Shown here piece by piece: positions 8,072-16,925 of a stretch of 64,000 nt of DNA. The DNA is from Nocardiopsis sp. JB363. GTDB lineage: Bacteria; Actinomycetota; Actinomycetes; Streptosporangiales; Streptosporangiaceae. The notes beneath the pieces were generated by a model, which was not told the origin of the DNA, searched no databases, and saw only the letters and a list, made by a program, of their open reading frames with translations. The stretch spans positions 1 to 64,000 of the forward strand of contig NZ_FRFF01000125.1 in the NCBI RefSeq assembly GCF_900143625.1. Reading direction: 5' to 3'. Made by a program: the position numbers and the translations under genes. Numbering within the stretch: position 1 is the stretch's first letter; every line of letters begins with the position of its first letter.

Positions 8072-9276
8072 GGCAGCTCCGCACCGATCACCGTGGGGCC
8101 GCCCACGGGGCTGTCCACGGTCACCCGTCCGTCCAGGGCGGCGACCCTGCGCCGCAGCCCGCTCACCCCGCTGCCCGAGGTCTCGTCGACCCCACCGCGG
8201 CCGTCGTCGAGCACCTCCACCCGAAGCAGGCCCGCTTCCCGGGTCAGCCGCACCGAGATCGACTCCGCGTCACCGTGTCGGACCGCGTTGGCGACCGCCT
8301 CGGTGACCACGTAGTAGGCGGCGGTCTCCACGGCCACCGGAAGCCCACCGGGATCGGCCACGTCCAACCGCACCGGAACGGAGGTGCGCGCCGCCAGGGA
8401 GGTCAGTGCCCCCGGGAGGCCGCGGTCGGCGAGGATCGGCGGGTACACGTGTCGGATGACCTCGCGCAGTTCCACCATCGCCTCCTCGGCGCCCTCGTGG
8501 GCCCGTTCCAACAGGGTCGCGACCTGGGGGTCCGATACCGCTTCCCTGGCCACGCCCAACTGCATGGCGATGGACACGAGCCGGGCCTGGGTGCCGTCGT
8601 GCAGGTCGCGTTCGATCCGGCGCAGTTCGGCTCCGTGGGTGTCCACCACGTCCGCACGGGTGCGGCTCAGTCGGTCCACCCGCTCCGCCAGCACCTCCGT
8701 CTCGGAGGGGGCCAGCATCCGCAGACACAGCCGGGCGTGCGCCGGGGCCAGGGGCCGGACCACCCACAGGGCGAGCACCACGAACAGCACCGCCTGTGCG
8801 ACCACGCCGGCCAGCGCGATCGCCCACCCGTCGATGGGGAACCCGTACATGACCGGTTCGAGCCCGGCGGGGAAGACCCACCACAGCAGGGCCTGGAGCG
8901 TGTTGAGCACCAGACCGGGCAGGAGCAGACCCACCAAGCCCGCGCCCAGGCTCACCACGGTGAACACGGGCACCCACACCAGGACGCGTCTGACGACGGG
9001 GTCGCGCAGTGTCACCCGTAACCCTCGGGAGGCGGGAGCCGACAGCACGGGGACCTCCTCGCCGAGCAGCCGGGCGGCACGGTGGCGATGCAGGTCGGCC
9101 CAACCCACGAGGAAGCCCGCCCAGTGGGGGAGCAGCAACAACCCGAGCCCGGCCACCGCGATCAGCGTCACCACCACCAGGCTCAGTGGCAACAGGACCA
9201 ACCCCACCAGACCGGCGGCCCCGGTCACCAGTAGGTATCCGCACGCCCGAAGCGGCCCCCGCCACACGTCCCTCAT
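8059..9276 (-). CDS. Sensor histidine kinase (HisKA_3 type)
   Basis: 405 residues from the ATG at 9276, preferred over a GTG at 9312 because GAGGAG lies 6 nt before it. Two pairs of hydrophobic segments (about residues 9-50 and 115-200) form a membrane 'Sensor' domain without a large extracellular loop, the style of intramembrane-sensing or lipid-stress kinases. The dimerisation box RRIERDLHDGTQARLVSIAM carries the phospho-accepting His, and the ATPase domain has TEAVANAVRHG (N-box) and GSGVSGLRRRVAALDG. It forms an operon with the overlapping response regulator. No transporter target is adjacent on this strand, so the stimulus and regulon are unknown. Confidence 0.9.
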   Translation of the reverse strand: MRDVWRGPLRACGYLLVTGAAGLVGLVLLPLSLVVVTLIAVAGLGLLLLPHWAGFLVGWADLHRHRAARLLGEEVPVLSAPASRGLRVTLRDPVVRRVLVWVPVFTVVSLGAGLVGLLLPGLVLNTLQALLWWVFPAGLEPVMYGFPIDGWAIALAGVVAQAVLFVVLALWVVRPLAPAHARLCLRMLAPSETEVLAERVDRLSRTRADVVDTHGAELRRIERDLHDGTQARLVSIAMQLGVAREAVSDPQVATLLERAHEGAEEAMVELREVIRHVYPPILADRGLPGALTSLAARTSVPVRLDVADPGGLPVAVETAAYYVVTEAVANAVRHGDAESISVRLTREAGLLRVEVLDDGRGGVDETSGSGVSGLRRRVAALDGRVTVDSPVGGPTVIGAELPCGS

Positions 9277-9794
9277 ATTCGGCTCCTCGCCGGTCGTCTC
9301 CGCCGTTGACACCGACAGTCTGGCGGCCGCACGAGGGTCCGGACACTACAGCCCACTACCCGGTTCGGAGGGCGGTGGCGGCCACCGGACCGGATGTCGA
9401 TGACCGACCCCGGGTGGTGGTCCGCACGCACCTGAGCGGTCCGCTTGGACAGGACCGACTCCGATTCGCCTGGTCGGGACCGAGGATCACCGTTGAAGGT
9501 GCCTCCTCTTGCCGCGGGTGTGGTCGAGGATCGCGCAAGGTGGCCGGATGTGGTCAGAGTCGCCGCGGCACCGGGTCTCCGCCGGTCTCCGGAAGAGCGA
9601 GAACGAGAGATCTCATGAACGCACGATTAAATCGTTCACGTTTCTGGGATCGGTGTCCCGGCCAGATATGGATAAGATCCTGGAGGTCATTATATTTCAT
9701 TGGAATCTCCCTTTTTCGTTGCCTGGAGGTTGCTATCAACGATGCCGGTGTGAACCTTCCAGAGGCGATTTCTGCAGCCGGAGGAGCTGCGGAA
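9277..9794. other. Gene-free 0.5 kb, AT-richer promoter region with palindrome
   Basis: No convincing gene on either strand. The left part holds the kinase ribosome site. The right part (about 9610-9740) is clearly AT-richer than its surroundings and contains a perfect 13-nt palindrome ACGATTAAATCGT (9623-9635) and a -10-like TATATT (9691-9696). Both point rightward to the cassette starting at 9795, so this is read as its promoter/operator region. Confidence 0.5.
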
Positions 9795-10052
9795 ATGGCT
9801 GAAGTCATGAACGATCTGTCGACGCGGTTCTCGGGTGACCTGGATCCCGCATATAAGGCCAAGGAACTGACCGCCCTCGTCGATTACGAGACCGAAGGTG
9901 TCGAACGTATCGTCGAGGCCGCGCGAAGCAGTAGGTCTCTGGCCGAGACCACACAGGGAGCGGGTGGCGAGATCGCCGCTACGGACGGTGAGAGCGGAGA
10001 GGACTTCGCCGCAGTCGATGTTCCTCTTCCCAGAGAAGTCAATCTCTTCTAG
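9795..10052 (+). CDS. Small helical acidic protein, first gene of DUF1023 cassette
   Basis: 85 residues. The ATG at 9795 was chosen because GGAGGAG (9780-9786) precedes it by 8 nt; a GTG at 9750 lacks a ribosome site. The first 50 residues look helical (MAEVMNDLSTRF, then KAKELTALVDYETEGVERIV), and the rest is a low-complexity acidic tail ending in VNLF. I recognise no named family. Its size, helical nature and place directly before an EsxA/WXG-like helical plus DUF1023 protein (8 bp gap) make it a plausible secretion partner or chaperone. That role is inferred from context only. Confidence 0.55.
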   Translation: MAEVMNDLSTRFSGDLDPAYKAKELTALVDYETEGVERIVEAARSSRSLAETTQGAGGEIAATDGESGEDFAAVDVPLPREVNLF

Positions 10053-10060
10053 GAGGACCC

Positions 10061-11653
10061 ATGTCCGTCGAGACGATGACCCTTGGGCTTCCGGAGGACG
10101 TTGACGCCGACCCGGCAGGGATCAGGGATTCGGCCGAAGATCTCATGGAGACCAGGAATGCCATGCTCGGGCACTCGGCCGATCTGGAGAGTGGGTTCTG
10201 GGCGGCTTCCGATGAATTCACCGATGCCATCGCCTGGGACATCAAGGGGGCTTCCGTTTCCGACATCGAGTCCTGGCAGGCGGTCGCCGAACTCCTGACA
10301 GGGGGATCCGGAACCCTGGACCTGTACGCGGAGGCGGTGGAGGCGTATCGGGAGGTTCGAGGGGACATCCAGGGAAGATGGGACACCTACAAGTCCAATG
10401 CGTTGCGGCGCATAGAGGAGAACGGCGCGGACACGCTCACCATCAACGGAGACACCCAAGAGGAGGCCGAACGTACCTATCTCGACACCGTGCGTACCTC
10501 CTTGCTGGGTGAACACACCGATGCCCGCAACGACCTCGACGACGAGACGGAAGACGCCAACAAGGCGCTCCGAGAAGGTCCATGTAAGGGTATGTGGCAG
10601 CGTTTCGTGGACGCGGGTCTGATGTCCGGAAAGGAGACTTACCTCTTTGGTGGGGAAGTGTACGACACCGTCGATTTTTCTCCCGCTGAGGACTGGACCC
10701 CCGAACAGGTTGCGCAATGGTGGCACGATCTCGCACCGAACCAGCAGGAATACGCCATGGAGGAGTACGGAGAGGAACTGAGGAACCAGAACGGGATTCC
10801 TTCCGTCGTTCGAGACGAACTGAACCGGGACCGCCTGCAACTGGAGATCGATCGGCTCTCCGGGTCCGGAACGGGGCATCTCTGGTACCAACTGGAGCAG
10901 ATGAGGGAGATCGAGGAGAGCATCGAAGGGGATGGCGCGTTGTTGCTCCATTTCGATCCGTATGTGGATGGTGGCGGCCAAGTGGCGGTCTCCTATGGCG
11001 ATCCTGACCACGCCCACAACGTCTCGACTCTGGTTCAGGGCATGTCCAATGACATGGGAGCCTTCGAGGATCCTGCGGCTCGAGGTCGGCAGATCCGGGA
11101 AGCTATGGAGAACAGCGAACCGGGCCAAGAAAACGCGAGCGTGGTGTGGACGGGTTATGACACGCCACCCGGGGGCGGATTCGATCCGACCGAGGGGGCT
11201 GAACAACTCATCGACTTCCAGGACGGGCTGCGCGCCTCCCATCGGGGCGACGAACCTTCGCACAACACGGTCATGGGCCACAGCTTCGGGGCGCTCGTGG
11301 TGGGCGCTGCGGACAGCCAGGAGGGTGGGGGAGGACTCGCCGCCGACGCTTTGGTCTTCATCGGCGGAGCCGGTGCGAGCGTGGACAACATCACGGATCT
11401 CTCCGTCGACCCGAATGACATCCATGTGGTGGAGGGGGACGAAGATTGGATCAGACATCGGGACAAGCTGGACTCCAGCGACGACCACTACGGTGAACCA
11501 CTGGCGAATGGCGAGTTCTTCGAGGACCCGAACAACCCCGGAGAGAGTCTGGGACATCACCTCGACCCCGAGGAGGAGACGGGCCATGCCGACTACTTCG
11601 AGGATGAGGAGACACTCGACTACCTCGGTGACGTGGCCACCAGTGGAAGCTGA
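10061..11653 (+). CDS. Long-helical N-terminus plus DUF1023 alpha/beta hydrolase
   Basis: 530 residues; AGGAGGA lies 3 nt before the ATG run-up and overlaps the previous stop. Residues 1-190 are predicted long helices with few prolines and Trp/Phe spaced as in WXG100/LXG proteins (LESGFWAASDEF near residue 47). The C-terminal half matches the DUF1023 alpha/beta hydrolase: HFDPYVDGGGQVAVSYGDPD, then STLVQGM, and the nucleophile elbow VMGHSFGALVVG at about residue 403. DUF1023 proteins are actinobacterial, often coupled to WXG-type helical domains and exported by type VII-like systems. The final 70 residues are very acidic. No signal peptide is seen. Lipase, esterase or toxin activity is possible but not shown. 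Confidence 0.75.
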   Translation: MSVETMTLGLPEDVDADPAGIRDSAEDLMETRNAMLGHSADLESGFWAASDEFTDAIAWDIKGASVSDIESWQAVAELLTGGSGTLDLYAEAVEAYREVRGDIQGRWDTYKSNALRRIEENGADTLTINGDTQEEAERTYLDTVRTSLLGEHTDARNDLDDETEDANKALREGPCKGMWQRFVDAGLMSGKETYLFGGEVYDTVDFSPAEDWTPEQVAQWWHDLAPNQQEYAMEEYGEELRNQNGIPSVVRDELNRDRLQLEIDRLSGSGTGHLWYQLEQMREIEESIEGDGALLLHFDPYVDGGGQVAVSYGDPDHAHNVSTLVQGMSNDMGAFEDPAARGRQIREAMENSEPGQENASVVWTGYDTPPGGGFDPTEGAEQLIDFQDGLRASHRGDEPSHNTVMGHSFGALVVGAADSQEGGGGLAADALVFIGGAGASVDNITDLSVDPNDIHVVEGDEDWIRHRDKLDSSDDHYGEPLANGEFFEDPNNPGESLGHHLDPEEETGHADYFEDEETLDYLGDVATSGS

Positions 11654-11670
11654 CTCGGAAAAGGACGCGC

Positions 11671-12420
11671 GTGAACGGTACAGACGCGAACATGACCGGG
11701 AAACGGGGGCGTGGTCCCGTGGTGTTCCTGTCTCGGTGGCTTCTCGGGCCCGATGAGGATCCGGCGTCCCTGCCAGGAAGGGCGAGGAGGTTCCTGGGTC
11801 GTCGGACGTGGCTGTTCTTCCTCGCGGCGTTGACGGCCGGGTTCGTCCTCGGGGGGCTCGGAGGACTCCTCGTTTACCGGTGGGACGAGTGGCCGCATCC
11901 GACTTTCGGGCTCTTCGTGGTCCCGGCCGTGCTGTTCGGATACCTGGCGGTGGGTCCGACGCGAGCGATGTCGGTCGGGGCGGTGGTGCTGTCGGCCGCC
12001 ACCCTGGGAAATCTCCTGGGCATGCTGTACGGGCCGGCCGACCTGGAGGTCCGGGAGTACCTGGGATGGACTCTGGTGTCCGTACTGGTCGGGCCGGTGC
12101 TGGGTTGGCTGGGTCATCTGGTGGGTGCCCAGTGGCGAATCGTTCGGGGCGTCGCGACCGGTGCCGCAGCGGCGGTGGTCCTGCTGCCCCTCTATTACGG
12201 ATTCGTCGATGGCGACCCCTACTACGCGGATTTCATGCCGCGGGTGACGGTCGTGTTCGACCTGATGGCGGTCGCCGTCCTCGTATTCCTGTGTCGGGGG
12301 ATCGTGCCTCGTCTGGTGGCCGTCGGTACGGCTTGGGCTCTGGTGTGGCCGCTCCCGTTGCTCCACGCCGCGATGCTGTTGGTGCACGTCCTCGTGTGGT
12401 GGTCCAAAGGGCAGTGGTGA
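11671..12420 (+). CDS. Polytopic membrane protein, third gene of DUF1023 cassette
   Basis: 249 residues from a GTG start 17 bp after the DUF1023 gene; an in-frame ATG at 11692 is the alternative. About 45 basic/polar residues precede roughly seven hydrophobic segments, the first at about residues 48-72 (LFFLAALTAGFVLGGLGGLL) and the last near the C-terminus (LLHAAMLLVHVLVWW). No transporter or enzyme motif is seen and I do not recognise the family. Its fixed position behind the putative effector suggests an immunity or anchoring role, which is inference. Confidence 0.65.
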   Translation: MNGTDANMTGKRGRGPVVFLSRWLLGPDEDPASLPGRARRFLGRRTWLFFLAALTAGFVLGGLGGLLVYRWDEWPHPTFGLFVVPAVLFGYLAVGPTRAMSVGAVVLSAATLGNLLGMLYGPADLEVREYLGWTLVSVLVGPVLGWLGHLVGAQWRIVRGVATGAAAAVVLLPLYYGFVDGDPYYADFMPRVTVVFDLMAVAVLVFLCRGIVPRLVAVGTAWALVWPLPLLHAAMLLVHVLVWWSKGQW

Positions 12421-12450
12421 TCCGTGGTCAGTGCCGGGCGCAGGCCGTCT

Positions 12451-12484
12451 CCGGTCCGGGGCGGTGGGGGCCGTCCCGGACCGG
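12451..12484. terminator. Terminator-like hairpin between convergent genes
   Basis: CCGGTCCGGG (12451-12460) pairs with CCCGGACCGG (12475-12484) over 10 bp. After one mismatch, CGG/CCG extends the stem to a G-rich 6-nt loop. It fills the 70-bp gap between the membrane protein gene and the convergent LURP-one-like gene. No T-run, as is usual for GC-rich actinobacteria. Confidence 0.5.
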
Positions 12485-12490
12485 GACCGA

Positions 12491-12988
12491 TCAGTCGTCG
12501 TCGGAGGTCAGGGCGTCCACGGCCACGGCGACGCTGACCACCAGCGCCGGGTCACCGGCGAGGTCCCGGCGGTGGGTGTTGACGTCGACCGCGTAGGTGT
12601 CCCGCACGCGGAACCACTTGCGGGAGACCACCGCGACGGTGCCCTCCTTGTCGCTGATGGAGTACTCCTTGTCCAGGAAGCTCCCCACGACCTCCCAGTC
12701 CGGTGCGCCCTCCAGTTCGACGTTGAGCTTGTCGCGGATGGGGTTGAACAGGCGCTTGCGGACGGTCGCCACCGTCTTGCCGTCGTGCTCCACCCGCATC
12801 TGGTCGCGGACCTTGAAGAGCTTCTTGCGGATCACCATCAGCTCGTTGCCCTGGGGGTCCTTGAGCTCGAAGGTGGTGCGGATCTTCAGGGCCTTGCCGT
12901 CGACCCAGAACACCTTGTTGCCCTGTTCGTCGGTCACCCAGAAATCATCGCCGATGTCGAAAACGCGTTCACGTACCAGGAACTTCAT
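12491..12988 (-). CDS. LURP-one-related (LOR) / tubby-like fold protein
   Basis: 165 residues. The pattern of alternating beta-strands with repeated charged turns (FLVRERVFDIGDDFWV, VFWVDGKALKIRTTFELKD, LMVIRKKLFKVRDQMRV, VATVRKRLFNPIRDKLNVEL, VAVVSRKWFRVRDTYAVDV) is characteristic of the LURP-one-related family, which has a Tubby/scramblase-like 12-stranded barrel around a central helix. Bacterial members are common in actinobacteria but functionally undefined; membrane phospholipid or phosphoinositide binding is suggested by the fold. The gene stands alone. Confidence 0.85.
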   Translation of the reverse strand: MKFLVRERVFDIGDDFWVTDEQGNKVFWVDGKALKIRTTFELKDPQGNELMVIRKKLFKVRDQMRVEHDGKTVATVRKRLFNPIRDKLNVELEGAPDWEVVGSFLDKEYSISDKEGTVAVVSRKWFRVRDTYAVDVNTHRRDLAGDPALVVSVAVAVDALTSDDD

Positions 12989-13102
12989 GCGATGACGTTA
13001 TTGCACCGTGTCCCCATCCCACCACAAGCGCAGGTCGGAGCCCCGCCCGGGGACCGAGGCGGGGCCGTTGGAAGGGGGTGGCCTCACCCCCGGCCGGTGT
13101 CC

Positions 13103-13561
13103 TCAGCCCTTGGTGTCGCGGGTCAGGTCACCGACCAGCCGTGTCCCCAACCAGCGGTGCTGTAGCAGCCCGATCCAGACCGTCAACGCTCCGGAGACCA
13201 CGAAGCCCAACGCCGCCAGGACCTGCCACTCCGGTGGTAGGTACCGGGCCAGGAGCCACAGGCGCAGGGAATCGTCCGCGCCCACCAGGTTCATCCCCAA
13301 CGGGATCAGCCCCTGGGGGACCAGAGCGACCATGCCGACGGTGACCAGGACCACGCGGACCAGCGAGAGAACGATGTGGACCAGCCACCCGCGAACGGTG
13401 TCCGAGACGGAGACGGTGGCGTCCCGACCCCTCCCACCCGCGATCTGGGCGGATGACCCGCGTTCGGCGAGCCCGTTCATCTCAGGGGGGACACCGAGTC
13501 CGAGAGGGTCGCCCGCGACGGCCTCTCGTTCTCGCGTCTTCTCATGGTCGTTTCGTTCCAT
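13103..13561 (-). CDS. Small membrane protein of unknown function
   Basis: About 152 residues from the ATG at 13561 (GGTGGAG 6 nt upstream). An earlier in-frame ATG at 13618 lacks a clear ribosome site. Residues 1-55 are polar and charged, probably cytoplasmic; two hydrophobic hairpin segments follow (LVHIVLSLVRVVLVTVGMVA and VLAALGFVVSGALTVWIGLL), ending in a polar tail. No family recognised. A GGGGGTG/CACCCCC hairpin at 13074-13091 lies just beyond its stop and may end its transcript. Confidence 0.6.
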   Translation of the reverse strand: MERNDHEKTREREAVAGDPLGLGVPPEMNGLAERGSSAQIAGGRGRDATVSVSDTVRGWLVHIVLSLVRVVLVTVGMVALVPQGLIPLGMNLVGADDSLRLWLLARYLPPEWQVLAALGFVVSGALTVWIGLLQHRWLGTRLVGDLTRDTKG

Positions 13562-13719
13562 CACCGCTCCACCCGTCTCGATTGAAGAGATCCTGGCACT
13601 CGGAGCAATGCCGGGCAAGGCGGATTCCCACAGAGGACGGTTCGGCGCCGCTTGTCACCGGTGATCTGTAATGTCACTAGCGTGTTCGGAATCGGACGAC
13701 CGGAACGGTGAGGAACGAC

Positions 13720-14421
13720 GTGAACACCTCCTGGCATACCCAGCCCATGGCCGCCTTCGACATCGAGAGCACCGGCCTCGACGTCGAGAACGAACGGATC
13801 GTCACCGCCGCTCTGTGGCGGATCGATCCCGCGCGCGGCACCAAGGAGGTCACCGCCTGGCTGGCCGACCCGGGGATCGAGATCCCCGTGGAGGCCGCCG
13901 AGATCCACGGAATCACCACCGAACGGGCCCGGGCCGAAGGCCGCCCGACCGCCGAGGTCGTCACCGAGATCGCCGCCGCGATGGAGGCCGCCGTCGCCGA
14001 CGGGCTGCCCCTGGTGGTCTACAACGCCCCCTACGACCTCACCCTGCTCGACCGCGAGATCGCCCGCCACCGCTCACCCTTGGCCGGCCTGCCCCTGGTC
14101 GTGGACCCGCTGGTACTGGACAAGAGGGTCGATACCTTCCGACGGGGCTCGCGCAAGCTCGTCGACGTGTGCGCCCACTACCAGGTGCCCCTCGCCCAGG
14201 AGGAGGCCCACGGGGCGGCCGCCGACGCCTTGGCCGCGGCCCGCCTGGCCTGGCAGATCGCCGCCCGGTACCCGGAGGTCGCCGAACTGCCGATCGCCGA
14301 CCTGCACTCCTCCCAGGTCAAGTGGAAGGCCGAACAGGCGGCGAGTTTCCAGGAATACCTGCGCCGCCGCAACCCCGACGCCGTGGTCGACGGGACCTGG
14401 CCCTTCACCCCCGCCCCCTGA
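13720..14421 (+). CDS. DnaQ-like 3'-5' exonuclease domain protein
   Basis: 233 residues from the GTG at 13720 (AGGA 5 nt upstream); a GTG at 13708 is also in frame. The DEDDh catalytic set is visible: Exo I AAFDIESTGLD near residue 13, an Exo II region YNAPYDLTLLDREI near residue 103, and Exo III H-x4-D (EEAHGAAADA) near residue 165. The C-terminal 50 residues match the extension of the streptomycete 'exonuclease domain-containing' proteins. It acts on the 3' ends of DNA or RNA; as a free-standing subunit outside polymerase III its role (repair or turnover) is not defined. Confidence 0.85.
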   Translation: MNTSWHTQPMAAFDIESTGLDVENERIVTAALWRIDPARGTKEVTAWLADPGIEIPVEAAEIHGITTERARAEGRPTAEVVTEIAAAMEAAVADGLPLVVYNAPYDLTLLDREIARHRSPLAGLPLVVDPLVLDKRVDTFRRGSRKLVDVCAHYQVPLAQEEAHGAAADALAAARLAWQIAARYPEVAELPIADLHSSQVKWKAEQAASFQEYLRRRNPDAVVDGTWPFTPAP

Positions 14422-14492
14422 CCGTGCACGGTCGCCCGATGTGAGGACACGGGACATGTCGAGCAACGCGAGGAGACGAGGAAACGGCGAGG

Positions 14493-15284
14493 ATGACGGT
14501 TCTTTCCCTCCCCCCGGCCCTCATCGGCACACTGCGTTACCAGGCACGTATAGCGATGCGTCGGCGCACCCTCTGGTACGTGGTGGTGCCGACGGCGCTG
14601 CTGGCGTTGGTGATCGGTTGGCGTTCGCCCGCGGAGATCACCGACGGTGTTCGACATGTCGCCGGTGCCACCCTGGTCACCGGCATTCTGTGCACCCTGG
14701 GAATCGGTGTGGCACTGGCCGATCGGAAGTCGTGGGAGCAGAGCGCCGGTATGGGCGACCTCATCGCCACCACCCCCTGCGGTGTCCACACCCGAATGCC
14801 CGCGACGTGGGCCGCGTCCCTGGGGGTGGCTTTGATGCCGCCGTTCCTGGTGGTGATGGTGTGCGCGGTGCCGGCGGCCGTGGCCGAGGGGGGAGTGCGC
14901 CCGCTGGTCGCCGCGCCGGCGGCCTTCGTCACCATGGTGGTGCCCGGGGCGGCGGCGTTGACCGCATTGGCCTGCCTGTTGGGTCTGCTGCTGCCCGTCA
15001 CCGTGGCGCGGGTCTGCACGGCCGGGTTCTGGCTCTGGTCCACCATCGCCTCCCCGCCGCTCCTTCCGTTCGCCACACCGACCGGGACGCTTCTGTCCCC
15101 GGTCGGGGGATATCCGGCGGCGGCTTGGTTCGGTGAGCGTACGGTGTGGGCGCATCGTGACCTGACCGGAGTCCTCAGCCCCGACGTGGGGACGGGATCG
15201 GCCCTGGTGAACCTTGTGGTCCTGGCGGTGTTCACCACCCTGTTCCTCCTCCTGGCCGGGCTGGTCGCGGTGCGGCGCGGGTGA
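14493..15284 (+). CDS. ABC-2-like transporter permease
   Basis: 263 residues with about six hydrophobic segments, starting after an amphipathic RYQARIAMRRR stretch. The pattern (basic helix, six TM, small loops) matches permeases paired with short ABC ATPases. The ATPase gene follows 30 bp downstream on the same strand, so the two form an exporter-type pair. The segment around WAASLGVALMPP resembles the membrane domain of the anti-sigma fusion protein encoded at 19593-20537, suggesting common descent. Substrate unknown. Confidence 0.75.
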   Translation: MTVLSLPPALIGTLRYQARIAMRRRTLWYVVVPTALLALVIGWRSPAEITDGVRHVAGATLVTGILCTLGIGVALADRKSWEQSAGMGDLIATTPCGVHTRMPATWAASLGVALMPPFLVVMVCAVPAAVAEGGVRPLVAAPAAFVTMVVPGAAALTALACLLGLLLPVTVARVCTAGFWLWSTIASPPLLPFATPTGTLLSPVGGYPAAAWFGERTVWAHRDLTGVLSPDVGTGSALVNLVVLAVFTTLFLLLAGLVAVRRG

Positions 15285-15314
15285 CCGGAGGATGAGCGGA
15301 CGGGTACGGAGCAC

Positions 15315-16166
15315 ATGGAAATCGAGATCGGTGGGTTGACCAAGGTCTTCAAGAGCGATGTACGGGCCCTGGACGGCATCGATCTTCTGGTTCCCGGCGG
15401 CATGGTCGGTCTGCTCGGCGCCAACGGGGCCGGGAAGAGCACCCTCATGCGTATCCTCGCCGGTGCGCTGCGTCCCACCGCGGGACGGGTCGTCGTCGGT
15501 GGCCACGACCTCACCACCGCGGGTGGCCGCCGTGCCGTCCAACGCGCCACCGGCTATCTGCCACAGGAGTTGGCTCCCCACCCCGAGCTGAGCGGCCGAG
15601 AGTTCTTGGACTACGTGGCGCTGCTCAAGGGGATTGGTGACCGCTGGACACGTCGTTCGCAGGTCGAGGATCTCCTGGCCCGGGTCGGGTTGGCCGATGA
15701 CGGGGATCGTCGGATCTCGGAGTACTCCGGGGGGATGCGACGGCGTATCGGTATCGCGCAGAGCCTGCTGGGCGATCCGCGGTTGCTCCTCGTCGACGAA
15801 CCCGCCTCCGGATTGGACCCGGAGGAACGGATGCGCTTTCGGTCGCTGTTGACGGACCTGGGCCGGGAACGCACGGTCGTTTCGAGCACCCACATCCTGG
15901 ACGACGTCGCCTGGAGCTGCCCACAGGTGGCCGTTCTGGCCGCAGGCCGTCTGGTCTTCCACGGTGCGGTCGGTGACCTGACCGCCGTGGCGCGAGGACG
16001 TACCTACGAGGTACCCGCCGACATGCCCTTGGGGGCAGAGGCCACGGTGGTGAGTACGTCGCCTGAGAAGTACCGGGTCGTCACCACGGAAGCGCCCCCG
16101 AGAGGACGGCTCGTCCCGCCGACCCTGGAGGACGGCTACATCATGCTGATGCGCTCGGCCCGTTGA
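15315..16166 (+). CDS. ABC transporter ATP-binding protein
   Basis: 283 residues. Walker [10 protein letters not shown] at about residues 36-44, Q-loop in [14 protein letters not shown], signature [12 protein letters not shown], Walker [16 protein letters not shown] and the H-loop in [10 protein letters not shown] are all present and intact. It pairs with the permease just upstream. It is a clear paralogue of the ATPase at 18702-19562: both share LLGxNGAGK, GGHDL, GYLPQ, LDYxxLLKG and the C-terminal P-P/H-TLEDGY/EEGY segment. That unusual C-terminal extension of about 60 residues defines this subfamily here. Confidence 0.9.
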   Translation: MEIEIGGLTKVFKSDVRALDGIDLLVPGGMVGLLGANGAGKSTLMRILAGALRPTAGRVVVGGHDLTTAGGRRAVQRATGYLPQELAPHPELSGREFLDYVALLKGIGDRWTRRSQVEDLLARVGLADDGDRRISEYSGGMRRRIGIAQSLLGDPRLLLVDEPASGLDPEERMRFRSLLTDLGRERTVVSSTHILDDVAWSCPQVAVLAAGRLVFHGAVGDLTAVARGRTYEVPADMPLGAEATVVSTSPEKYRVVTTEAPPRGRLVPPTLEDGYIMLMRSAR

Positions 16167-16208
16167 GTCTCGGCCGCACCTTCCGTTTCCGGTCTTGGAC
16201 CCCTCCGA

Positions 16209-16925
16209 TCAGCGGACGCCGTCGGAGGCCTGCTCCACCAGGGAGAAGAACCCCGCTTCCAGGTCACCGTCGTCCGCCAGCCCGGACAGGGCGCCCTCGT
16301 AGTACGTACGACCGTGTACGAGCACGCCCACCCGATCACAGGTACGGGCGATCTGGTCGAGTTGGTGGCTGGAAACGAACACGGTCGCGCCCGACTCGGC
16401 CAACCGGCGCAGCAGGGTTCGTACCTCGCGCATGCCGATGGGGTCCAGGCCGTTGGTCGGCTCGTCCAGCACCAACAGACGTGGTGAGCCGATCAAGGCG
16501 ATGGCGATACCGAGACGCCAGCGCATACCCAGGGAATAGGCCGATACGCGACGGTCGGCCACTCGTTCCATCCCCACCAACGGCAACAGTCGCGCCACGG
16601 CCTGTTCGGGGTCGACCCCGCGCAACCGGGCGTGCGCCCGCACATGCTGTCGGGCGTTCAACCGCGGCCACAATCCCGGCCCGTCGATGAGCGCGCCGAT
16701 ACCGCGCAGGGAGTCACGGGTGAAGGGTCGGCCCGCCACCTCCAGCGTTCCGGAGTCGGGGCGCAGCAAGCCCACCACCGCCTTCATCAGGGTAGTCTTA
16801 CCCGCACCGTTGGGTCCCAACAACCCGTAGACCTCGCCCTCGGCGACGTCGAGGTCCACCCCCGAGAGCGCCGGGTGGGGACCGAAGTGTTTGGTGAGCG
16901 CACCGATGCGCAGTGCCGATGACAT
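16209..16925 (-). CDS. BcrA-like ABC transporter ATP-binding protein
   Basis: 238 residues. Walker A GPNGAGKTT (about residues 39-47), signature YSLGMRWRLGIA, Walker B LLVLDEPTNGLDP and the switch His in VFVSSHQLDQ are present. The SLGM signature variant is typical of bacitracin/lantibiotic resistance ATPases (BcrA, LanF). Its ATG directly abuts the TGA of the upstream permease (TGAATG), so the last two genes of this operon are translationally coupled. With the two permeases upstream it probably forms one ABC-2 complex of LanFEG shape. Confidence 0.88.
   Translation of the reverse strand: MSSALRIGALTKHFGPHPALSGVDLDVAEGEVYGLLGPNGAGKTTLMKAVVGLLRPDSGTLEVAGRPFTRDSLRGIGALIDGPGLWPRLNARQHVRAHARLRGVDPEQAVARLLPLVGMERVADRRVSAYSLGMRWRLGIAIALIGSPRLLVLDEPTNGLDPIGMREVRTLLRRLAESGATVFVSSHQLDQIARTCDRVGVLVHGRTYYEGALSGLADDGDLEAGFFSLVEQASDGVR

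Noticed and set aside
9009..9794. Upstream extension of the 85-residue helical protein
   Set aside because: The extension is Arg/Pro-rich antisense to the kinase gene and the AT-rich promoter; GGAGGAG before the ATG at 9795 fixes the start.
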